Shown here in pieces: positions 51,635 through 64,000 of a stretch of DNA of 64,000 nucleotides. The stretch lies in the NCBI RefSeq assembly GCF_001613465.1, contig NZ_BDCK01000015.1:186001-250000 (forward strand). Direction: 5' to 3'. Made by a program: the position numbers and the translations under genes. The DNA is from Nocardia niwae NBRC 108934 = DSM 45340. GTDB lineage: Bacteria > Actinomycetota > Actinomycetes > Mycobacteriales > Mycobacteriaceae. The notes under the pieces were generated by a model. The model made no database searches and had not been told where the DNA came from. It saw nothing but the letters and a program-made list of their open reading frames with translations. Positions within the stretch are counted from its first letter, which is position 1. Every line of letters starts with the position of its first letter.

Positions 51635-53818
51635 CTAGTGCCGTTCGGCCACAGCTTCGGCCGGGAGTTCCTCGGACCCGGTCTCGGTGCGCCCGCGCCC
51701 GCCGCGCCGCAACCAGGATGGCGCCCACCAGCTCGCGTCGCCGAGCAGCCGCATGGTCGCGGGCACCAGCAGCATGCGCAGGATCGTCGCGTCGATGAAC
51801 AGCGCCGCGACCATGCCGTAGGCGATGTATTGCATCATGACCAGATCCGACAGGGCGAAGGCTCCGGTCACCACCAACAGGATGAGGGCGGCGGCGGTGA
51901 TGATCCAGCCCGTGCGGGCGATGCCGACGCGCACCGCATCGGTGGTCGACGCGCCCGCCGCGCGCGCCTCCACGATGCGGGCGAGCAGGAACACCTCGTA
52001 GTCGGTCGACAGGCCGTAGATCACGGCGACGATCAGCACCAGGATCAGCGCCATGATCGGCTGCGGGGTGAACTCCAGCAGTCCCGCGCCATGGCCCTGC
52101 ACGAAGATCCAGGTGAGTATGCCGAGGGTGGAGCCGAGCCCGAGCAGGTTCAGCAGCGCGGCCTTCAGCGGCAGCACGACCGAACCGAAGGCCAGCGCCA
52201 TCAGCACGGTCGTGACGAGGAAGACGAGCGCGATCATCAGCGGCATCCGGCGCAGCAGCGCGTCGACGCTGTCGCGCTGCTTCGCGGGTTGCCCGCCGAT
52301 CAGCACGGTCGTGCTCGCCGGCACGGGCATGGAGCGCAGATAGTCGATGGTCGCGTCGGCGTCGTGCGCGTCACGCAGCACGGTCGAGGTGGTGAAGACG
52401 TTCGGATGCGCCGGTCCCTGCACCGCGCGGGGAAACGGCGCGACGAGGCCTGGGGCTCGGCCGGCCTGGGCGACCACCGCGTCGATCGCCGCGCTGTCAT
52501 GGGTGATCAGCACCAGGTCGATCGGATTGATCTGGCGCAGCGGGAAGATCTGGTCGAAGTGCTGCTGCGCCGTGCGCGCCGGATGCTGCGGCGGCAGGAA
52601 GCGTTCGGTGATGCCGCCGAAGGCCACGTCCCGCACCGGCGCGATGAGCACCACCAGAACGGCGACCAGCGGAACCGCCACGGCCAGCGGCCTTCTCATA
52701 ACCCATCCGGCGACGCGGCCCCACGCGTTGTCCTGCTCGCGATCGCTCGCCCGGCGCGCGTGGAAGCGATTGAGGCCCAGCCGGTCCACGCGACGGCCGA
52801 GTACTGCCAGCATGGCGGGCAGCACCGTGATCGAGATCAGCGCCGCCAGCGTCACCGTCACCATCGCGCCGACGGCGAACGACCGCAGGAAACCCTGTGG
52901 GAACAGCAGAATCGCGCCTGCGGCGACCACCACGATGGTCGCGGAGAACACGACGGTCCGCCCGGCGGTCGCGACCGCGCGCCGTACCGCCTCGGGCACC
53001 TCGTGACCGTCGGCCAGTTCCTCGCGGAACCGGCTCACGAGGAACAGGCCGTAGTCGATGGCCAAGCCCAGACCGATCATCGAGACGACCGGTGAGACGA
53101 AGGAATTGACCTCGGTGACGGTGGTCAGGGCGCGAATGACGCCCCATGCGCCGAGCACGGTGAGCCCGCCGACGACGAGCGGCAGCGCCGCCGCCACGAC
53201 GCCGCCGAACAGGAAGAACAGCAGCACCGCCACGGCGGGAACGGCGAACAACTCCATGCGTCGCTGGTCGTGTGCCATCGTGTCGTTGAGGGCGGCCGCG
53301 ACCGGCTGCCCGCCGGCGACCTCCATCGCTGTGCCGGGTAACCGGAACTCGCCGGAGACGGCCCGGTAGTTGCGCATCACCTCCGTGTCGTCGTTGCCGC
53401 GGATGGCCACGGAGGCGAAGGCGTGCCGGCGATCCGCGGAACCGAAGATGTCCGGCAGCTCCAGCCCGGTGTCGGTGCGCCAGTAGGTGGCGTTGATCTT
53501 GCTGATCCGATCCGGAAAGCGTTGCGGCAGGCTGTTCAAGTGTCCCACGACCGTGGCGGCGAAGGCGGGATCGTCGATCGTCTTCCCGGCCGGGGCGTGG
53601 AACAGCAACACCACGTCGGCGATGTGGTCGCGGCCGAAGGCCTCGTCCTTCAGCCGAGCCGCCCGCGCCGATTCCGAGGTCGGATCGTCCCAGCCGCTGA
53701 CGCTGAGGTGATCACCCAGCCCGATACCGTACCCCCCGAGCGCGAGCAAGCAGGCCACAACGAGCCCGATGACGGTGAACCGCCGCCGGACGAGCGTATC
53801 GGTCCAGCGCGTGAACAA
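51635..53818 (-). CDS. MmpL-type RND lipid transporter
   Basis: A 727-residue MMPL-family protein with 12 predicted transmembrane helices in two repeats of one plus five, each preceded by a large extracytoplasmic domain. The proton-relay Asp-Tyr pairs are present in both halves (GLAIDYGLFLVSRFREEL and GLSTDYEVFLLARIVEA), as in MmpL3. It lacks a long cytoplasmic tail, so it is of the shorter MmpL type. It is divergent from the PKS gene with a 267-base spacer. I infer export of a lipid made by the adjacent PKS and PapA proteins. Confidence 0.93.
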   Translation of the reverse strand: MFTRWTDTLVRRRFTVIGLVVACLLALGGYGIGLGDHLSVSGWDDPTSESARAARLKDEAFGRDHIADVVLLFHAPAGKTIDDPAFAATVVGHLNSLPQRFPDRISKINATYWRTDTGLELPDIFGSADRRHAFASVAIRGNDDTEVMRNYRAVSGEFRLPGTAMEVAGGQPVAAALNDTMAHDQRRMELFAVPAVAVLLFFLFGGVVAAALPLVVGGLTVLGAWGVIRALTTVTEVNSFVSPVVSMIGLGLAIDYGLFLVSRFREELADGHEVPEAVRRAVATAGRTVVFSATIVVVAAGAILLFPQGFLRSFAVGAMVTVTLAALISITVLPAMLAVLGRRVDRLGLNRFHARRASDREQDNAWGRVAGWVMRRPLAVAVPLVAVLVVLIAPVRDVAFGGITERFLPPQHPARTAQQHFDQIFPLRQINPIDLVLITHDSAAIDAVVAQAGRAPGLVAPFPRAVQGPAHPNVFTTSTVLRDAHDADATIDYLRSMPVPASTTVLIGGQPAKQRDSVDALLRRMPLMIALVFLVTTVLMALAFGSVVLPLKAALLNLLGLGSTLGILTWIFVQGHGAGLLEFTPQPIMALILVLIVAVIYGLSTDYEVFLLARIVEARAAGASTTDAVRVGIARTGWIITAAALILLVVTGAFALSDLVMMQYIAYGMVAALFIDATILRMLLVPATMRLLGDASWWAPSWLRRGGRGRTETGSEELPAEAVAERH

Positions 53819-54085
53819 TGCCGCCTCCTGATCGATGACATCGGTGGTCGGCGAGGGCCGCGAACAAGCTGAAAACCTAGCAATTCCAGTGCATTTCGCC
53901 CCCCGAGGAGCCGGAATCTCGAAATGTTACAAATCGTCCGACGGCCGTATTGTGAAGTCTCCCTGAGCCCACGACGGGTGGTGTGGTGGCCGTTACGCTG
54001 GGGCCGTCGCCAGCTGCGCACACGCCAATTCGTGAATCGCCGGACAAAGTAATGGCGATCAACTGATCCGACCCGGAGGATATGC

Positions 54086-60505
<6,420 letters not shown>

Positions 60506-60536
60506 GCGACCGCCGTCGTCGAAACGAGGTGTCGCC

Positions 60537-61934
60537 GTGGTCAGTTTCGGACTGATCGATGAATGGGAGCCGGGGCCAGGCCGCCTCATCAGCTGGGCGG
60601 CGTCACCGGAGTCGGTGGCGCGCGCCCGGCGGGCGCCGGTGCACCCGGCCCCGCCCTCGCACCAGCAGGAGCAGTATCTGCGGCTCGCCGATCGGCACGC
60701 CGCGGCGGAGTTCCGGTACTCGGGCCTATGCCTGGTGACCGCGGAGATTCCGGCCGGCGATCTGGACCTGGACGCGATGACGCGGGCGGTCAACGCGTTC
60801 CTCCTGCGGCACGACACGTTCCGGACCTGGTTCCGGGTCGACTCCACGGGCGCGATCGAGCGCCACCTCGTGCCCGCGGAGGACGTCGATTTCGTGCCGA
60901 TCGACTACGGCCGCGTCGATGAGGCCCGGGCCATCCGCGACCATGTCCAGAAGACGACGCCGGGGCCCTTCGACTGGGACTGCTTCACCTTCGGGGCCAT
61001 CGAACGCGAGGATTCGACCACCGTCTATCTCGCGGTCGATCATCTGCACACCGACGGATTCGGCCAGTACCTGTCCGGATTCGACCTCGCGCTGCTGTAT
61101 CTGCGCGAGGTGTGGGAAGACGTCGGCCCGCTCGCCCCGGCCGCCAGCTACCTCGATTACTGCACCGCCGAGCGGGAGTACACGGGCCGCATGACGCTCG
61201 CCTCGCCCGGTGTGCGGAAGTGGCTCGAGCTCATCCGCGGGAACGACGGCGAACTGCCTTCCTTCCCATTGGATCTGGGCAGGCGCACCGACGTGTACAA
61301 CCGCAGCGCGCACCGCACGGTCACCCTGTTCGACGAGCGCACCGCGCTGCGGTTCGAGCGGGTCTGCCGCGCCGGCGGAGCGGAGTTCGTCGGTGGCATC
61401 TTCGCCGCGGCTGCGCTGACCGAGCGGGAACTCGTCGACAGCGACTACTACTTCGGCATGACGCCCGTCAGCACCCGCGGCACCGCCGCGGAACGCGCGT
61501 CGGTCGGCTGGTACGTGACGCTGCTGCCGGTGGCCTTCCCGATCGGTCCCGCCACCACCTTCGCCCGCGCGGCGTCGCTGGCGCAGCGCGCCTACGAGAA
61601 CGGGCTGCGCCTGGCCCCGACCTCGTTCCAGCGTGTGGTGGAACTGCTGCCCGCCGACTCCGATCTCGACCTGCAACCGGGCTGGTCCACGCCGATGATC
61701 TCGTACGTGGACGCCCGCGAACTGCTCGGCAACGAGGTCTTCGACCTGGCATCGTGCGGGCTGTACGCCAATCGCGCCGCATCCGAGCAGGTGCTGATCT
61801 GGATCAACCGGCTGGCGTCGGAGACCACGCTGAGCGTCATTTATCCGGACACGCCGGTGGCGCACGGCTCCGTCGAGCGCTACGTGGCCGCGCTGGCAGC
61901 GGTGTTCGCGGCGGCGGTCGCGGACACACAGTGA
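60537..61934 (+). CDS. PapA1/PapA2/PapA3-like acyltransferase
   Basis: A 465-residue member of the condensation-domain superfamily that esterifies polyketide-derived acyl chains. The catalytic HxxxDG is His169 to Gly174 in DHLHTDG, the same context as in M. tuberculosis PapA1. Further PapA1-like segments are the start LIDEWEPGPGRLISW, DWDCFTFGAIER, the DSDYYFGMTP stretch and ASVGWYVTLLPV. The GTG at 60537 with GAGG upstream follows the PKS stop by 31 bases, so they are one operon. PapA1, A2 and A3 acylate trehalose in sulfolipid and polyacyltrehalose synthesis; the acceptor here is inferred. Confidence 0.92.
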   Translation: MVSFGLIDEWEPGPGRLISWAASPESVARARRAPVHPAPPSHQQEQYLRLADRHAAAEFRYSGLCLVTAEIPAGDLDLDAMTRAVNAFLLRHDTFRTWFRVDSTGAIERHLVPAEDVDFVPIDYGRVDEARAIRDHVQKTTPGPFDWDCFTFGAIEREDSTTVYLAVDHLHTDGFGQYLSGFDLALLYLREVWEDVGPLAPAASYLDYCTAEREYTGRMTLASPGVRKWLELIRGNDGELPSFPLDLGRRTDVYNRSAHRTVTLFDERTALRFERVCRAGGAEFVGGIFAAAALTERELVDSDYYFGMTPVSTRGTAAERASVGWYVTLLPVAFPIGPATTFARAASLAQRAYENGLRLAPTSFQRVVELLPADSDLDLQPGWSTPMISYVDARELLGNEVFDLASCGLYANRAASEQVLIWINRLASETTLSVIYPDTPVAHGSVERYVAALAAVFAAAVADTQ

Positions 61935-61943
61935 GGAGAATTG

Positions 61944-62627
61944 GTGGACAACACCTTTCGTGACCCGGGAATCCCGGACGGAGAGAAGTCCGTCTACACC
62001 GTCACCATCGCCGATCGGCCGCCGAAGCTCGACCTGATCAGCGTGGTCGCCCACGACGGCGACGGCTACCGCTCGACACTGGAGGCGGGACTCGGGCACG
62101 GGAGTTTCGCGATGACCATCGAGCAGCGGTTCCAGCGCTGCGGCGACCGGCTGCGAGCCGAGCACTACCGCGCCGAGACGCGCTCGGGCACGACGGTGGT
62201 CTCTCGGGAAGAGGCCAACTTCCTCGGCACCGTCCATCTCCAGTTCGGCGGCGGGATAGCGCCCTTCCCGGCCGACGTGATGCCGCTGGCCGGCGGCCTG
62301 ACCCTGCTGCGCGGCCTGGACTTCGCCGAGGGCGCCGAGGAGTGCGTCGACCTGTGGCTGGCCTTCTCGGTACACCTCCCGCTGGGGACCAAAGTGGAGC
62401 AGCGCACCGTCGTCGAGGTTCCGGCCGGGCGCATCAGCAGCTGGCAGGTCCGGCTGCGGCCGCGGTTGTCCGGGCTGAACCCCATGCTGGAGAAGGTGAT
62501 CGGCGGGTTCCTGCCACCGGCGGTGGCGCACTTCGACACGGCTGCGCCGCACCGGCTGGTCCGGCTCAGCTTCCCCACGGGGCCGATGCCGTGGGATCCG
62601 CGTGGCGTGATGGAACTCGTCGCTTAG
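61944..62627 (+). CDS. unknown protein of the PKS operon
   Basis: A 227-residue protein following the PapA gene by nine bases, with GAGGAG in front of the GTG at 61944. It has no signal peptide or transmembrane helix, and the alternating pattern of hydrophobic residues (SVYTVTIAD ... YRSTLEAGLGHGSFAMTIEQRFQRCG) suggests an antiparallel beta sheet rolled into a barrel, as in DUF3108 or lipid-binding proteins. No catalytic motif is evident. I do not recognise the family. Its place suggests a carrier or chaperone for the lipid product. Confidence 0.8.
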   Translation: MDNTFRDPGIPDGEKSVYTVTIADRPPKLDLISVVAHDGDGYRSTLEAGLGHGSFAMTIEQRFQRCGDRLRAEHYRAETRSGTTVVSREEANFLGTVHLQFGGGIAPFPADVMPLAGGLTLLRGLDFAEGAEECVDLWLAFSVHLPLGTKVEQRTVVEVPAGRISSWQVRLRPRLSGLNPMLEKVIGGFLPPAVAHFDTAAPHRLVRLSFPTGPMPWDPRGVMELVA

Positions 62628-62634
62628 CTGCGCG

Positions 62635-62657
62635 GGACTCGTTCGACCTGCGAGTCC
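62635..62657. terminator. hairpin between PKS operon and second MmpL gene
   Basis: GGACTCG at 62635-62641 and CGAGTCC at 62651-62657 form a 7-bp stem with a 9-base loop, extendable by further G-C pairs after a bulge. It lies seven bases after the stop of the 227-residue gene and before the convergent MmpL stop. Confidence 0.5.
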
Positions 62658-62695
62658 ACCGCGGCGCACGACCGGCCGGAATGCGGTTGACCGCG

Positions 62696-64000
62696 TCAGC
62701 GCGTGGTCGGCGTCCGTTCCCGGATCCGGTCGACCGTGGCCGGGACGACCCGGCGGCGGCGCGGCGACCACCAGTTGGCGGGCCCCATCAGCTGCACCAG
62801 TGCGGGAACCAGGAGCATCCGGACGAGGGTGGCGTCCACGACGAGCGCGATGATCATGCCCAGACCGAGGAAGCGCATGGGCGTGAGCGGTGACAGGGTG
62901 AACGCGCCGGTGACGATCACCAGCAGGGTGGCCGCCGCGGTGATCACCCGGGCGGTCTTCACCGTGCCCGCGCGCACCGACGCCGCGGTGTCGGCGCCCG
63001 CGTCGTGCGCTTCGACCATGCGCGACAGCAGAAACACCTCGTAGTCGGTGGACAGTCCGAAGACCACCGCGATGATCAGCACCAGCATGCCCGCGGTGAT
63101 CGGGCCGGTGCTCACCCCGAGCGGGCCGGACAGATGCCCGCCGCAGAAGATCCAGGTGAGCACGCCGAACGTGGCGGCCAGGCTCAGGAACGCCAGGACG
63201 ACGGCCTTGAGCGGTAACACGATCGAGCGGAACGCCACGGTCAGCAGCACCATCGTCGCGCCGACCATGACGAGGATCATCCACGGCATCGCGGCGACGA
63301 TGGAGCGCACGCTGTCCACGGTGGCCGCGGTGTCGCCGCCGATCCACAGCACGGTGCCGTCCGGCGGAGTCAGCTCGCGCATGCCGCGCACCGAGGCGCT
63401 CGCCGCTTCGGTGCGATCGGTGTCGCGCAGGAACGCGTGGAAGACGACGAAATCCTCGGCGCGACCCACCTGGACGACCTGCCGGACGCCGTCGACCGTG
63501 CCCAGTGCCTTCGCGACCGCGTCCACCGCGGCCGACTGGGGCGGCCCGTCCGAGCCGTGCAGCACGGCGGTGACGCCGCTGCCCGCCGCGGGGAACTGCG
63601 CGGTGAGCTCTTCGATGGTGACGCGCATGGGATTGTCCGGGGGCAAGGCGTGGTGGTCGATGTCGCCCAGCCGCAGCCCGGCCAGGGGCGCCGCGAAGAC
63701 CAGCAGGACGGCGCCGACGATCGCGGTCGTCAGTCCCGGCCGCCGCAGCACGCGGTCGACCAGGCCGCCCCAGAACCGGTCGGTGCGATCGATCGCGCGC
63801 GCGGTCCCGATGCGCGCACCGAACAACGCGAGCAGCGCGGGCAGCACGGTGAGCGAGAGGCCCGCGGCCAGCGCGACCGCCGTGATCGCGCCGATGCCGA
63901 GCGAGCGCAGCACCGCCTGGGGGAAGACGAACGTCCCCGCGAACGCGCAGACCAGCAGCAGCGCCGAGAACGCGATGGTGCGCCCGGCGGTCGCGTAGGT
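62696..64000 (-). CDS. second MmpL-type RND transporter (5' end beyond window)
   Basis: The C-terminal 434 residues of an MMPL-family protein; the reading frame is open to the window edge, so the start lies outside. Visible are the end of the first membrane repeat (FAGTFVFPQAVLRSLGIGAITAV), the second extracytoplasmic domain and the second membrane repeat with the Asp-Tyr pair (GLSTDYEVFLLSRMVEAHD). It is clearly different in sequence from the MmpL at 51635 yet of the same short type. Convergent with the PKS operon, it probably serves the same lipid pathway. Confidence 0.92.
   Translation of the reverse strand, partial: TYATAGRTIAFSALLLVCAFAGTFVFPQAVLRSLGIGAITAVALAAGLSLTVLPALLALFGARIGTARAIDRTDRFWGGLVDRVLRRPGLTTAIVGAVLLVFAAPLAGLRLGDIDHHALPPDNPMRVTIEELTAQFPAAGSGVTAVLHGSDGPPQSAAVDAVAKALGTVDGVRQVVQVGRAEDFVVFHAFLRDTDRTEAASASVRGMRELTPPDGTVLWIGGDTAATVDSVRSIVAAMPWMILVMVGATMVLLTVAFRSIVLPLKAVVLAFLSLAATFGVLTWIFCGGHLSGPLGVSTGPITAGMLVLIIAVVFGLSTDYEVFLLSRMVEAHDAGADTAASVRAGTVKTARVITAAATLLVIVTGAFTLSPLTPMRFLGLGMIIALVVDATLVRMLLVPALVQLMGPANWWSPRRRRVVPATVDRIRERTPTTR

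Overview
The window reads as the chromosome of a high-GC, mycolic-acid-containing actinomycete, most likely a Nocardia or close relative. The reasons are the strong GC bias at third codon positions, frequent GTG starts, and a long block of genes in the order known from Mycobacterium tuberculosis: acnR, acn, a DUF6676-type protein, ripA, moxR, DUF58, VWA, fabG1 (mabA), inhA, ferrochelatase, DUF3097, NfeD, SPFH (the Rv1474c-Rv1488 order). Mycobacterium-type functions also occur: an InhA with its Ser94, MmpL transporters, a PapA-type acyltransferase, type II Ndh and a CYP136-like P450. No rRNA, tRNA or CRISPR array was seen.

Layout. 1-4120: a small exported peptide, a divergent cupin/MarR pair with an inverted-repeat operator, and a LysB/cutinase-like esterase. 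3551-20939: the conserved core block covering the TCA cycle (aconitase under AcnR), peptidoglycan hydrolysis (RipA), the MoxR-DUF58-VWA module, FAS-II reductases (FabG1, InhA), haem synthesis and NfeD/SPFH membrane proteins. A Q/P-rich membrane protein, a trypsin-like protease and an unknown protein interrupt it at 16.1-18.1 kb. 21006-28043: a GDSL hydrolase, an O-methyltransferase, a frameshifted quinone oxidoreductase, a TetR/MFS pair, an arginine-proline-repeat membrane protein and an SDR. 28095-32764: ureF-ureG-ureD and ndh, in the tubercle-bacillus order but without ureABC.

32994-47012: a P450, a beta-lactamase-fold protein, complete recC-recB-recD, and immediately behind them a tightly overlapping four-gene set (ECF-type sigma factor, O6-alkylguanine-DNA methyltransferase, 2OG-Fe(II) oxygenase, orphan Ada-type metal-binding domain) that looks like a DNA alkylation-damage response operon coupled to double-strand-break repair. 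47080-48350 carries decayed mobile-element scars: an IS5-type transposase tail and a frameshifted serine recombinase.

48438-64000: an NmrA-like reductase, a drug-type MFS pump, then a lipid locus: an MmpL transporter, a fully reducing KS-AT-DH-ER-KR-ACP polyketide synthase of the Mas/Pks2 type, a PapA1/A2/A3-like acyltransferase, an unknown 227-residue protein and a second MmpL that runs off the right edge. The gene content matches the sulfolipid and polyacyltrehalose loci of M. tuberculosis, so I infer synthesis and export of an acylated (possibly trehalose-based) surface lipid. This is the most promising candidate for an undescribed system here.
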